Assembly (NCBI RefSeq): GCF_003550015.1
Contig: NZ_QXEV01000001.1
Location: 174,068-238,067 of the forward strand
DNA from: Anaeroplasma bactoclasticum
GTDB taxonomy: Bacteria > Bacillota_I > Bacilli_A > Acholeplasmatales > Anaeroplasmataceae
DNA length: 64,000 bases
Direction of reading: 5' to 3'
The notes beneath the pieces were generated by a model. That model made no database searches. It saw nothing but the letters and a program-made list of their open reading frames with translations, and was not told where the DNA came from. Of this stretch, positions 36,101-45,500 are shown piece by piece (the first letter of the stretch is position 1; every line of letters begins with the position of its first letter). The position numbers and the translations under genes are program-made.

Positions 36101-37147
36101 AAGTCTAATGAAAAATATGGTTATGAGATTAAATATGGTAACTATGTAGAAAGCGATGCTGTTTTCACTTATAATATTTTACCAACAATCACTGTTTCTT
36201 CTGGAGAATATGTCATTGACGGTGTAAAAAATAATGTTCATTATAAGGTTCCTTCTGGTGTATCTCAAAGTAATAGAGAAAACCCAGTAGTTACTGTTAA
36301 TCCAGATACTTTAGAAGTTTCTGTAAATGGTAGTTTATTAAAGGGTACAACCGATTCAGAAGAAGAGGTAATCTATAAGGCTTCTATGCCAATTGTTACT
36401 ACAGATGGAAAATACAAAAAGATGTATTTATCTGCAGTAAATACAGGACTATCTATTTGGTCTATCTATGGAGATACAACATATACAATTGCTGATGTTA
36501 CTGGTGCCCTATATACAATTTATGATCAAGATGGAAATGCTTATTCTTATTCACCAAAGACTTCAACAAAGCCTGAGGAATACTATAAGAATGGTGTTTT
36601 ACTTGAGAGCTTCTCTTTTGAAAATATAGGAACATTAGGATTCTCTAATTTTGAAACCAAGAATGAAGATTCAACTTATTCAACAATTCAGATTGCTGAT
36701 TTAAGCTTATCTGTTCAAAATGATGCAACAAAATATACTTTAGTAAGAAATGCTAATCCAATGAATCAAAGCTTTACTTGTGTGGGTGCTGATTTATCGA
36801 ATACTATGTTTGCACCAGAAATAAAAATTGCTGAAAAGGATAATTATGTAATTGATGGATACTATACAGAATTTGAATTCAATAAGACAGCAAATTTAGA
36901 CCCACACCTAAGCACAGATGATTATTTAGTACTTGGTGGAGTTATAACAGATTATAAGGTTAAGACAAATGATATTGATGATTTAAAAGAAAGTGGAACA
37001 GTTTATCCTCTTCCAACAAATCAATTGATTTTCTTAATTATGCTATGTGCTGTTGCAGGTCCATTAATGAAGCTTTTACAAAATATTGTACCTTGGGTTT
37101 TAAAGCAAGGAAAAGCATTAAAGAAATTCTTAACAAAATTACAATAG
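33194..37147 (+). CDS. P-type cation ATPase with giant extracytoplasmic insertion
   Basis: A 1317-residue P-type ATPase. A Lys/Glu-rich N-terminus (~1-95) precedes ~10 membrane helices. LLTGESDAIL, phosphorylation site D397 in DKTGTITDG, and TGDGVNDILALKEADCSIA identify the pump; the core resembles the CtpE/YloB-like Firmicutes subfamily thought to move Ca2+ or other cations. Between about residues 840 and 1272, just before the last membrane helix, lies a ~430-residue insertion. It is beta-rich, Tyr/Asn-rich and has three YVIDG motifs at 870, 1006 and 1218. Start is TTG 33194, with GGAGG eight bases upstream. Confidence 0.82.
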   Translation: MKNPNLDELSEEELKEYLAKNSEEDLRADMDGGVAVEEEEKVQVAEEIELPAPKKRKKLATKEEKEKKKAEKLREKQIRKRRRELRKNPSTLVRYKIDPAIGLTDEIAEQRMIDELSNRTKAKSNRSVFRIIMHNLFTFFNILIFAIAGCLIAVGAPVNDFVFLVMVSCNIIIGIIQEINAKNMIDKLSLMNAPTAFVRRSGVVHEIAIEDVVLDDCLLLENGRQICADSIVLDGAIEVNESLLTGESDAILKKPGDQLFSGSYVVSGKCSARVDKIGKENYIEKLASQAKQYKAPKSDLYGSLNKIIKFMAFPVVICGALLFYRMYFNVTSVDPDHLKTSVRATAGAMIGMIPSGLFLMSTIALYIGVIKLGQRNVLVQDVYCVEMLARVNCICLDKTGTITDGTMVVKNVIDYNNVHGLATRNIVSAMLNALQDRNLTSQALKEKFGLGKRIKHTATIPFSSSRKYQAVTFDKYGTFVLGAPEFVLKNDFKRVEKDVNKYAALGYRVLCLAHKEGTITGTELPEGPIEILSMILIEDNIRPDAINTIRYFKESGVEVRVISGDNPITVSKIAARAGVEGAERFVSLDGKSESDVINEVRKGTTVFGRVSPEQKKLIIKTLKDLGRTVAMTGDGVNDILALKEADCSIAVASGSQAVRSCSHLVLLDSNFDSMPSVVSEGRRVINNVAKVAALFLTKTIFSLFLAIEACIVGEYPITTSQLIIIEAFAIGIPSLVLVNEPNNRPVKGRFLANVIRESLPGALVILIMSAVVFGLSTELGLDKVSLSTIIVIAATHTCMMVLFKVCRPFTTIHKLLCGFCYTMFIIIITLLPKFLELKPVASFAVYESNSIEQKYIKNYKEITISTENSYVIDGKIVSLQTTGKGWTISATEKDGKYYYQINDNDTKIDSYILTKEINIPTLSYSNKGDVYVGGYSIYNGIEYSEDLKLTVDNYGNLKANDKYIKIVLTKSNEKYGYEIKYGNYVESDAVFTYNILPTITVSSGEYVIDGVKNNVHYKVPSGVSQSNRENPVVTVNPDTLEVSVNGSLLKGTTDSEEEVIYKASMPIVTTDGKYKKMYLSAVNTGLSIWSIYGDTTYTIADVTGALYTIYDQDGNAYSYSPKTSTKPEEYYKNGVLLESFSFENIGTLGFSNFETKNEDSTYSTIQIADLSLSVQNDATKYTLVRNANPMNQSFTCVGADLSNTMFAPEIKIAEKDNYVIDGYYTEFEFNKTANLDPHLSTDDYLVLGGVITDYKVKTNDIDDLKESGTVYPLPTNQLIFLIMLCAVAGPLMKLLQNIVPWVLKQGKALKKFLTKLQ

Positions 37148-37148
37148 A

Positions 37149-37180
37149 AGGATGGGGTTACCCCATCTTTCTTTTTTCTT
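37149..37180 (+). terminator. terminator of the P-type ATPase operon
   Basis: GATGGGG (37151-37157) pairs with CCCCATC (37161-37167), loop TTA, followed by TTTCTTTTTTC. Confidence 0.85.
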
Positions 37181-37206
37181 GCAATTTTTTCTTTATAGGT
37201 TATAAT
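37179..37206 (+). promoter_or_regulatory. metG promoter
   Basis: TTGCAA (37179-37184), 16 bases, TATAAT (37201-37206). It starts the T-box leader. Confidence 0.6.
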
Positions 37207-37212
37207 AATAGC

Positions 37213-37470
37213 GTACAAATAAAAATGAAGAAAAGAAGAGTAGTAAATGAATTCTTCAAAGAGAGTATCTAGTTGGTGAAAGGATATAAGATGAAGTTTA
37301 TGAACATGGTCTTGGAGTTGTGTTGGTGAATAATTAGCCAGCATCAGGATTCGCCTGTTACAGCGATAGGAAATGTTAGTTTCTGAAAATAGGCTGAGAA
37401 ATCAGTGAAGCAAGGTTGGTACCACGGAATTCATATCCCGTCCTTAATATTTTTTAAGGGCGGTTTTTTA
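37213..37470 (+). promoter_or_regulatory. T-box leader of metG
   Basis: A ~255-base leader. The conserved T-box core AGGTTGGTACCACGG is at 37413-37427; its TGGT would pair with the ACCA end of uncharged tRNA, matching the A discriminator of tRNA-Met. The terminator pairs CCGTCCTTAA (37438-37447) with TTAAGGGCGG (37454-37463), then TTTTTT. In stem I, AGAGAG (37260-37265) and a TATC/GATA helix enclose the GGTG-type terminal loop. ATG at 37305-37307, followed by a purine, is the likely methionine specifier. Uncharged tRNA-Met should turn metG on. Confidence 0.88.
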
Positions 37471-37508
37471 TTTGTAGTATATATATAATTAATAGGAGGA
37501 AATAAAAA

Positions 37509-39458
37509 ATGAGCGACAAAAAAACATTTTATTTAACCACTGCAATTGCATATACATCCTCTAAACCACATATTGGTAATGTATATGAAGCTATTCTAGC
37601 GGATGCTATCGTAAGATATAAGAAGAAGGATGGCTTTGATACTTGGTTCCAAACAGGAACAGATGAGCATGGTCAAAAGATTGAACAGAAGGCATTAAGC
37701 TTAGGTGTAACACCTAAGGCTCATGTTGACAAGGTATCTAAAGAATTAAGAGATACTTATGATTTAATGAACGTTAAATATGACCATTTTATTAGAACAA
37801 CAGATGATTACCATGAAAAGCAGGTAGCCTTAGCTTTTGATAAGCTATTAAAGAAAGGCGATATCTATAAGGGAACTTATGAAGGCTTTTACTGCGTAAA
37901 CTGTGAGTCTTATTTTACCGAAAAGGATTTAGTTGATGGTTGCTGCCCTGATTGTGGTGCAAAGGTATCTAAGAATAGTGAGGAATGCTATTTCTTAAAG
38001 CTAGAGCCATATAGAGAAAGATTATTAAATTATATTAATGATAATCCATCCTTCATTGAGCCTGAGGCTAGAAAGAATGAGATGATCAATAATTTTTTAA
38101 AGAATCCTATTCCTGATTTATGTGTATCTAGAACAAGCTATAAGTGGGGTATTCCTGTAATTTCTGACCCTAAGCATGTTATTTATGTATGGATTGATGC
38201 GTTAATTAATTATATTACTGGTTTAGGCTATGATTTTTCTGGTAATAATGGAGATTTATACAAGAAATTCTGGCCAGCAGATATTCATTTAATTGGTAAG
38301 GATATCTTAAGATTCCACACAATTTATTGGCCAATTATGCTAATGGCTTTAGATATTCCACTACCTAAGCAGGTATTTGGTCATCCTTGGGTATTAATGA
38401 ATCATCAAAAGATGAGTAAGCATACTGGTAATGTAATTTATGCTGATGAGCTTGTTAATGTATTTGGTGTAGATGCTGTAAGATATTATGTATTACATGA
38501 AATTCCATTTGCACAGGATGGAAATATTACTTATGAACTAGTTTGTGAAAGAAGTAATTCTGATTTAGCAAACACTTATGGTAATTTAGTTTCTAGAACT
38601 CTAGCAATGGTTAAAAAATACTTTGGTGATGAGCCAATTACAAAAGGCACTCCAACAGAATTTGATGCCCCACTTAAGGAAGCATTCTTGCAGGCTTATG
38701 GTAAATACCATAATTTAATGGATCAGTTTAAGGTTGCAGATGCATTAGAAGAAGCAATGAAGGCATTACGTAGTGCCAATAAGTATATTGATGAAACTGC
38801 ACCTTGGATTTTAGCTAAGGATGAATCCAAGAAGGATACATTAAAGAATGTATTATATAACCTACTTGAGGCAATTCGTTTAGGTACTATTATATTAGAG
38901 CCTGCAATCCCAGAAACTGCAGCTAAGGTATATAAGGCATTAGGCACTTCTAAAACTGAGCTTAAGGACTTAAGCTTTGGCTTAGTTGATTCTTATAACA
39001 TTACTCCAACTGAAATCTTATTTAAGAGATTAGATGTTAAAGAAGTAATGGATGAGGTTGTAGCTAAGGAAGAAGCAAAGAAAAAAGCCTTAGAGGAAGC
39101 TAAGCTAGCTGAAGAAAAGGCTAAAGGTAAAGAAGAAATCACTATTGATGATTTTGAAAAGATCGATTTAGTTGTTGGTCAAATTGTTGAGGCTAAAAAG
39201 CATCCTAAGGCAGATAAGCTTTTAGTATTTAAGATTAATATTGGTACTGAGGTACGTCAAATTGTATCTGGTATTGCAAAATTCTATACTCCAGAGGAGC
39301 TTATTGGTAAGAAGGTAATAGTTGTAAAGAACCTTAAGGCTATTAAGCTTAGAGGAGAAGAATCTCATGGTATGCTACTTTGTGGTTCAGATGATATTGA
39401 TAGCTATTTAGAGCTAGTAAATATTGATAAATGTAAACCAGGAGATACTGTAAGATAA
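37509..39458 (+). CDS. metG: methionyl-tRNA synthetase
   Basis: A 649-residue enzyme with a fused C-terminal tRNA-binding (Trbp111/OB-fold) domain. PHIGNVYEAI is the HIGH-type motif, CVNC...CCPDCG the zinc knuckle (~127-148), and HQKMSKHTGN the KMSKS loop, whose last Ser is replaced by His. The OB-fold begins near residue 545 (KIDLVVGQIVEAKKHPKADKLL) and has LRGEESHGMLL. A Lys/Glu/Ala helix links the two. SD AGGAGG is eleven bases before ATG. It is monocistronic under a T-box. Confidence 0.95.
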   Translation: MSDKKTFYLTTAIAYTSSKPHIGNVYEAILADAIVRYKKKDGFDTWFQTGTDEHGQKIEQKALSLGVTPKAHVDKVSKELRDTYDLMNVKYDHFIRTTDDYHEKQVALAFDKLLKKGDIYKGTYEGFYCVNCESYFTEKDLVDGCCPDCGAKVSKNSEECYFLKLEPYRERLLNYINDNPSFIEPEARKNEMINNFLKNPIPDLCVSRTSYKWGIPVISDPKHVIYVWIDALINYITGLGYDFSGNNGDLYKKFWPADIHLIGKDILRFHTIYWPIMLMALDIPLPKQVFGHPWVLMNHQKMSKHTGNVIYADELVNVFGVDAVRYYVLHEIPFAQDGNITYELVCERSNSDLANTYGNLVSRTLAMVKKYFGDEPITKGTPTEFDAPLKEAFLQAYGKYHNLMDQFKVADALEEAMKALRSANKYIDETAPWILAKDESKKDTLKNVLYNLLEAIRLGTIILEPAIPETAAKVYKALGTSKTELKDLSFGLVDSYNITPTEILFKRLDVKEVMDEVVAKEEAKKKALEEAKLAEEKAKGKEEITIDDFEKIDLVVGQIVEAKKHPKADKLLVFKINIGTEVRQIVSGIAKFYTPEELIGKKVIVVKNLKAIKLRGEESHGMLLCGSDDIDSYLELVNIDKCKPGDTVR

Positions 39459-39479
39459 TAATGCCTCTATAAAATTTGA

Positions 39480-39504
39480 GGTTGTTTGTAGGTTGGTAAC
39501 AACC
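39480..39504 (+). terminator. hairpin downstream of metG
   Basis: GGTTGTT (39480-39486) pairs with AACAACC (39498-39504). No U tract follows, so it may be a 3' stabilising stem rather than a terminator. Confidence 0.4.
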
Positions 39505-39523
39505 AATTGATTTAAAGATTTTT

Positions 39524-39576
39524 AAAAAAAGGAAATCAATCCCTTCCAAAATATGGTTGGTAGATTTCCTTTTTTC
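39524..39576. terminator. bidirectional terminator
   Basis: GGAAATC (39531-39537) pairs with GATTTCC (39563-39569), flanked by seven A and six T. An inner CCAA/TTGG helix extends it. It serves metG and can also work on the minus strand. Confidence 0.75.
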
Positions 39577-39682
39577 TTATGGCAAATAACTTTTTTTATG
39601 TTTCTAATTTGTTTGCTCTCCTTTCTTAAATGGTTTCTCGACAATTCTCATTATAAAAGGAGATCATTTTTTATATAAATAA

Positions 39683-39712
39683 AATGCCAACATTCAATTA
39701 AATGCTGGCATT
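39683..39712 (-). terminator. terminator of the second MATE gene
   Basis: Minus strand: AATGCCAGCATT pairs with AATGTTGGCATT (G-U pairs included) around a six-base loop, followed by TTATTTATA. It overlaps the last codons of the MATE gene. Confidence 0.7.
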
Positions 39713-41071
39713 ATCTATTTCTATTAGTTTTAATTTATGATAAAGGATTCCAAATAATGTAAAATGAACCGATAGGGTTAATATCCATGATATTGGATAA
39801 CTGATAACTAATCCAGATAGATTATGTAAATATTCCTCTTGCCACAAGGTATATATCCATACAATTCTTAATAAACAAGCACCTATAAGTGAAATTATAG
39901 CTGGAGATGTAGAATAACCAATTCCTCTTAAGGAATATGCTCCTACATCCATAAATCCACATAAGAAATAGGAACAAGAAATAATAAATAATCTTTTGGT
40001 TCCTTCTTCAATTGCAACATTATCCTGTATATATAATAAAAGAAGCGGCTTATGGAATAATAGGATAATTCCACCTGTCGTTATATTCATTAGAAATACT
40101 AATCCTAATGCACAAAATACAGTCTTTTTAATGTTTTTCTTTCTTCCTGCACCGTAATTTGCAGAAATGAATGCGACTGCTGCTTGAGCAACACTATTCA
40201 TAGAAGTATATATAAAGCCTTCTAGGCTTGATGCGGCACCATTACCATCTACTACCGATGGTCCTAGTGAATTAATTGAGGATTGAATTAATACATTCGA
40301 TAAAGAAAATATTGTAGATTGTAATCCTGCAGGAAGACCAATTCTTAAAACTTCGAGGCCTTCTTTTTTGTAAAAACGGATTTCTTTCCATTTAAAATGG
40401 AAAAATCCACGGCTTTGTACTAGTGCACCTACAATTAATATAGCAGATATTCCTTGAGATATAATGGTTGCAAGTGCTACGCCTTGAACATCCATATCTA
40501 GTGGAATAACAAATAATAGGTTTAATAAGACATTTATAATTCCAGATAAAGCTAAGAAGGCAAATGGACGCTTTGTATCTCCTATTGCTCTAAATAGTGC
40601 GGCACCAAAATTATAAATCATAGAAAATGGTAAGCCTATAAAATATATAAATAGGTAATCTGCAGATAAATCAATAGTTTCTAGAGGGCTTTTCATCCAG
40701 ATAAGGAATGTTTTAGAAAGACTCATTCCTATAATGGATAGGATTAAACCAAAGGCTAGGGAGAAGATCATAGAAGTATAAACAACTCTTTGTCCTTTTT
40801 CTTGATCTTTTGCGCCATAGCATCTTGCCATTAATACATTTGCTCCAACAGATAATCCCATAAATAATTGAATGATTAAATTGATTAGGGATCCAGTAGA
40901 AGAAATAGCTCCAGTAGAGTGAGGGCTACCAAATTGTCCACAAACAATTAAGTCTGCTGCATTATATAATAATTGTAAAATTCCAGATAGTATTATGGGA
41001 AGTGAATAGAAGAAAAGATTTTTGAATATATGTCCATCAATCATCTTATTATTGATTATTTTTTCTTCCAC
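39698..41071 (-). CDS. MATE family efflux transporter
   Basis: A 457-residue 12-helix membrane protein. LQLLYNAADLIVCGQFG is the N-half signature and INVLLNLLFVIPLDMDVQGVA (residues ~185-205) the second MATE motif. It belongs to the NorM/DinF-like bacterial group; substrate unknown. The GTG start at 41071 is supported by GGGGGTG seven bases upstream on the minus strand; the first ATG, ten codons later, has no SD at proper distance. It is divergent from the purine operon, with only ~130 bases between the promoters, but no shared operator is evident. Confidence 0.87.
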   Translation of the reverse strand: MEEKIINNKMIDGHIFKNLFFYSLPIILSGILQLLYNAADLIVCGQFGSPHSTGAISSTGSLINLIIQLFMGLSVGANVLMARCYGAKDQEKGQRVVYTSMIFSLAFGLILSIIGMSLSKTFLIWMKSPLETIDLSADYLFIYFIGLPFSMIYNFGAALFRAIGDTKRPFAFLALSGIINVLLNLLFVIPLDMDVQGVALATIISQGISAILIVGALVQSRGFFHFKWKEIRFYKKEGLEVLRIGLPAGLQSTIFSLSNVLIQSSINSLGPSVVDGNGAASSLEGFIYTSMNSVAQAAVAFISANYGAGRKKNIKKTVFCALGLVFLMNITTGGIILLFHKPLLLLYIQDNVAIEEGTKRLFIISCSYFLCGFMDVGAYSLRGIGYSTSPAIISLIGACLLRIVWIYTLWQEEYLHNLSGLVISYPISWILTLSVHFTLFGILYHKLKLIEIDNASI

Positions 41072-41098
41072 CTTAACACCCCCAAAACTGCACTTGAA

Positions 41099-41107
41099 AT
41101 TATATCA
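41099..41107 (-). promoter_or_regulatory. extended -10 of the second MATE gene
   Basis: Minus strand TG-A-TATAAT occupies 41099-41107, 28 bases upstream of the GTG. The -35 is poor. Confidence 0.5.
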
Positions 41108-41196
41108 CTTTTTTACATAAACAATTTTTATAACGACACTATTTCAAATGTAAGTGTTTTACAAGCTCATTTTCTAGTTTTGAAAAGAAATAAATA

Positions 41197-41205
41197 TGTT
41201 AAAAT
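41197..41205 (+). promoter_or_regulatory. purine operon promoter
   Basis: TG-T-TAAAAT at 41197-41205 is an extended -10 with weak TTTTGA at 41178-41183. Transcription would begin a few bases before the riboswitch. Confidence 0.5.
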
Positions 41206-41216
41206 ATTAGTGGTTA

Positions 41217-41283
41217 TTGATATATCGGCCCGGATATGGCGGGCAAGTCTCTACCCTCTAGCCTAAAACATGAGGACTATCAA
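41217..41283 (+). promoter_or_regulatory. guanine riboswitch (purine aptamer)
   Basis: P1 pairs TTGATA (41217-41222) with TATCAA (41278-41283). P2 pairs GCCCG (41228-41232) with CGGGC (41240-41244) around the conserved GATATGG loop. J2/3 contains TCTCTACC, and P3 pairs CCTC (41255-41258) with GAGG (41272-41275). The base immediately 5' of the P1 3' strand, 41277, is C, the equivalent of C74 in the xpt aptamer, which specifies guanine or hypoxanthine rather than adenine. It should switch the pur operon off when guanine is plentiful, using the terminator at 41410. Confidence 0.92.
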
Positions 41284-41336
41284 AAGCCTATTAACTTATT
41301 TTTCAAAGTATTTGGAGACTACTTGAAGGAGTTTAC

Positions 41337-41411
41337 ATGATACAGTCAAGAAGTAACGTTAATAAAATGAATAAGCCATTACTCTGTAATGGTATTTTGA
41401 AGCGCAATTAA
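41337..41411 (+). CDS. 24-codon leader ORF between riboswitch and purK
   Basis: ATG 41337 follows GAAGGAG (41325-41331) at ideal spacing and the frame closes with TAA at 41409-41411. The peptide starts MIQSRSNVNKMNK and ends NGILKRN; it resembles no family. The stop codon touches the 5' arm of the terminator at 41410, and a hairpin CCATTAC/GTAATGG (41376-41392) lies inside the ORF. Position suggests a leader peptide whose translation could affect terminator formation, but it could also be chance within the expression platform. Confidence 0.35.
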   Translation: MIQSRSNVNKMNKPLLCNGILKRN

Positions 41412-41441
41412 CAACACAAGTCTACCCTGTGTTGTTTTTTC
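41410..41441 (+). terminator. riboswitch-controlled terminator before purK
   Basis: AACAACAC (41410-41417) pairs with GTGTTGTT (41429-41436) and is followed by a T run. GTTAAT (41358-41363) could pair with ATTAAC (41407-41412) and block the 5' arm, a candidate antiterminator. Confidence 0.75.
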
Positions 41442-41458
41442 GTTTTTTAGGAGAAATT

Positions 41459-42544
41459 ATGAAGAAAATAGGTATTATTGGCGGTGGTCAGCTAGGTATG
41501 ATGCTAGCGATGGCTGCCAAAGAGCTTGGGGCAGAATGTATTTGTCTTGACCCAAACCCCACTTGCCCTGCAAGCTTTGTTTGCAAAGAGACAATTGTAA
41601 GTGAATATAGTAATCTAGAGGGATTAAAAAAGCTAGGTGATAAAACCGATGTGTTAACCTATGAATTTGAAAATGTTCCATCAGAACAGCTAAAATTCAT
41701 AAGAGACACCTATAATATTCCTCAAGGAATTCTACCACTATTCGATTCTCAAAATAGAATTAGAGAAAAGATTAATGCGAAGAATTTAGGATTAAAAACT
41801 CCTAAATTTAAGCCAATCTATTCTAAGAAGGATTTAGAGGATGGAATAAAAGAAATTGGATATCCTTGTGTATATAAGACAACAACCATGGGCTATGATG
41901 GTCATGGACAGGTTGTTTTAAAAAGCGATAAGGATATCGAAAAGGTAAATCCTTATTTAAAGGGAGAAGGAATATTAGAAGAATTTATAAAATATGATTT
42001 TGAAACTTCTATTATTCTAATTCGTTCTAAGGATAAAACTATTTCCTTCCCAATGGGAATAAATAAGCATAAAAATGGTATTTTGGACTTATGTATTATA
42101 GATGAAGCATTACCAGTATTTGATTGGATAAAACAAGCATCTATAAGATTTATGGAACGTGCAAAGTATTATGGTATTTTAACTATTGAGTACTTTGTTA
42201 AGGGGGATGAGTTCTATTTCAATGAAATGGCACCAAGACCTCATAACAGCGGACATTATACTATTGAGGGATGTAATGTAAGCCAATATAGTGAGCTTGC
42301 GAAGTTCTTATTGGATTTACCACTTGAAACTCCAAAATTAAAATCAAAAACAATTATGAAAAACATACTTGGTTTTGATTATGAAAATATGAAGAAGCTA
42401 GAAAATAGTGATAAAGTTCATATTCATGATTATCATAAGAGTGATGTTAGGGAGAAAAGAAAAATGGCACACATCACTTTTACAGATACATCAATTGATG
42501 AATATAACTTGAAATATAAAAAATTATTTAGTGAGGATGAATAA
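41459..42544 (+). CDS. purK: N5-carboxyaminoimidazole ribonucleotide synthase
   Basis: A 361-residue ATP-grasp enzyme converting AIR, ATP and bicarbonate to N5-CAIR. KIGIIGGGQLGMMLAMAA is the N-terminal signature, and ATP-grasp motifs FKPIY, EEFIKYDFETSII and FNEMAPRPHNSGHYTIEG follow. SD TTAGGAG is seven bases before ATG 41459; an in-frame ATG 30 bases earlier would lie in the terminator. The partner PurE mutase is normally encoded just upstream but is not present here. Confidence 0.92.
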   Translation: MKKIGIIGGGQLGMMLAMAAKELGAECICLDPNPTCPASFVCKETIVSEYSNLEGLKKLGDKTDVLTYEFENVPSEQLKFIRDTYNIPQGILPLFDSQNRIREKINAKNLGLKTPKFKPIYSKKDLEDGIKEIGYPCVYKTTTMGYDGHGQVVLKSDKDIEKVNPYLKGEGILEEFIKYDFETSIILIRSKDKTISFPMGINKHKNGILDLCIIDEALPVFDWIKQASIRFMERAKYYGILTIEYFVKGDEFYFNEMAPRPHNSGHYTIEGCNVSQYSELAKFLLDLPLETPKLKSKTIMKNILGFDYENMKKLENSDKVHIHDYHKSDVREKRKMAHITFTDTSIDEYNLKYKKLFSEDE

Positions 42545-42545
42545 A

Positions 42546-45500
42546 ATGGGTGATTATCGTATTTATGTAGAAAAGAAGGAAGGCTATAGAGTTGAATCAA
42601 AATCTATGCAGGATGATTTAAATCTAAATTTAGGACTTCATCTTAAAAATGTAAGAGTAATCAATGTATATGATTTATTCGGATTTACAAAGAAGCTACT
42701 TGAAAAAACAAAATATCAGGTATTTGGGGAGATTGTTACAGATAATGTTTCTGAAGCATTAAATTTATTAGGTAAGAAATATATCGCAACAGAATTCTTA
42801 CCTGGTCAATTCGATCAAAGAGCATCTTCCGCAATTGATTGCGTAAAGCTTATTGATCCAAATGCAAAGATTAATATTCGTTCAGGTAGAATCATTGTAT
42901 TAGATGATAATACAACAGATGAAACTGTAGAAAGAATTAAAAAATATGTTATCAATGCAGTAGAAGCAAGAGAAAAGGACTTATCTAAATTATCGGATTT
43001 AGAGAAGGCTGAAATTAAGCCTGTTGTTCAATTAGAGGGCTTCACTGAAATGAGTGATGTTGAATTACCTGAATTCTGTAAGAAATATGGTCTTGCGATG
43101 AACCAGGATGACTTAAAATGTGTTGTTAAATACTTTAAGGCTGAAGGTAGAGACCCTTGGGAGACTGAGCTTAGAATATTAGATACATATTGGTCTGACC
43201 ATTGTCGTCATACTACATTTAATACAATCTTAACAGAAATCACAATTGATGAATCCTTCATGAAAAAGGAATTATCTGACTCATTAGATTTATACTATAA
43301 GATTCGTAAGGATTTAGATAGAGAAAAGAAAAAGATTTGCCTAATGGATTTAGGTACAATCGGTGCTAAATATTTAAAGAAGATTGGTAAGCTTGATGAT
43401 TTAGAGGAATCTGAAGAAAACAATGCTTGTTCAATTTTCGTTACTATTGATGTGGATGGACAGCCTGAAAAATGGTTATTACAGTTTAAGAATGAAACAC
43501 ATAACCATCCAACAGAAATTGAGCCATTTGGTGGAGCATCCACATGCTTAGGTGGAGCTATTCGTGATCCACTTTCTGGTAGAGCATATGTATATCAGGC
43601 AATGAGAGTTACGGGTGCTGGTAATATTTATGCTGAGGTTAAGGATACTATTCCTGGTAAGCTTCCACAAAGAGTTATTACAATGAAGGCTGCACAGGGT
43701 TATTCTTCCTATGGTAATCAGATTGGTCTTGCAACAACACATGTTAGAGAAATTTATCATGATGATTATGTTGCAAAGCGTCTTGAGGTTGGTGCTGTAG
43801 TTGGTGCTGTTAAAGCAGATGTAATAAGAAGAGAATCTCCAACTCCAGGTGATGTCATTTTATTACTTGGTGGTAGAACAGGTAGAGATGGTATTGGTGG
43901 TGCAACAGGATCTTCTAAGGAGCATACAGAAAAGTCTATTGAGGTTTGCTCATCCGAAGTTCAAAAGGGTAATGCCCCAGAAGAAAGAAAGATTGCTCAC
44001 TTATTTAGAAGACCAGAAGTAACAAAGCTTATTAAGAAATCTAATGACTTTGGTGCTGGTGGTGTATCCGTTGCTATTGGAGAGCTTGCAGATGGATTAT
44101 TAATTAACCTAGACAATGTTCCTACAAAGTATTCTGGATTAAATGCAACAGAGCTTGCAATTAGCGAATCTCAAGAAAGAATGGCTGTTGTTATTGAACC
44201 TAAGGATGTTGATAAGTTCTGTAAGTATTGCCATGAGGAAAACATTGAGGTTTCTAATGTTGCTACAGTTACAAAGGAACCAAGACTTGTAATGAATTAT
44301 AAGGGCAGAAAGATAGTTGATATTTCTAGAAAGTTTATTGATTCTGCAGGTGCAGATCACTTCGCTAGAGCTGAAATCTCTGCAGTTGAAAATAAAAACC
44401 CATTCCTAAAGGGAAGAAGTAAGCTAAAGGATAGAGTATTAAATACTTTATCAGATAATAACGTAGTAAGCCAAAAGGGCTTAATTGAAATGTTTGATGC
44501 AACAATTGGTGCATCAACTGTATTAATGCCATTTGGTGGTAAATATCAAAGAACTGAAACTCAAGTTTCTGTACAGAAGCTTCCTGTAAAGGATCATTAT
44601 ACAAATACAGCTTCAATCATGGCATTTGGTTATAATCCATTCATTACAAAGTGGAGTCCATTCCATGGTGCTGAATATGCAATTGTTGAAGCATGTAGTA
44701 AGGTTGTAGCTGCAGGTGCAAGATACAATAAGATGAGATTCTCTTATCAGGAATATTTCGAAAGAATGCATAACGAGAAGTCTTGGGGAAAGCCTTTAGC
44801 TGCATTACTTGGTGCACTTAAGATGCAAAATGAATTTGGTCTACCTTCTATTGGTGGTAAGGATTCTATGAGTGGTACCTTCCAAGATATTTCCGTACCT
44901 CCTATGCTAATGGCATTTGGTATTACTACTGTAGATTCTAGAGTTGTAATTTCTCCGGAATTCAAAGCTCCAGGTCATAATATTTATTTAGTTAAGCATT
45001 ATGAGAATAGAGACTTCACACCAAATGTAGATGAATTAAAGATGAACTTTGATTTCGTTTCTTCTAATATTGAAAACGGAAGAATCAAGGCAGCATATGC
45101 ACTAGGCTTTGGTGGTATTATTGAAGCTGTTTCTAAGATGAGCTTTGGTAACAAGATTGGTTTTGAAATTGAATATGATGAAAGAGAGCTTGATGCATAT
45201 AATTATGGTTCTATCATCATTGAAACAGATTCTGAAATTGATTATCCAAATTCTATTTATTTAGGTAAGACTATTGATAAGGAAGTTGGATCATTCAATA
45301 GAACATCCTTCTCCTTAGATGAATTATATAAAGCAAATACAGAAAAGTTCACACAAGTATATAAGGATAAGGGAGAGAATACTTGTACATTAATGGATAT
45401 TACTCCTACAAAGAAAACTGTATCCTTATTAAAGAATAAGAAGAACGTTAATGTATATTTACCAGTATTCCCTGGTACAAACTGTGATTATGATACAGCA

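Noticed and set aside
37021..37344. ORFs on both strands in the metG leader
   Set aside because: They lie over the P-type ATPase 3' end, its terminator and the T-box structure, and show no SD or domain.
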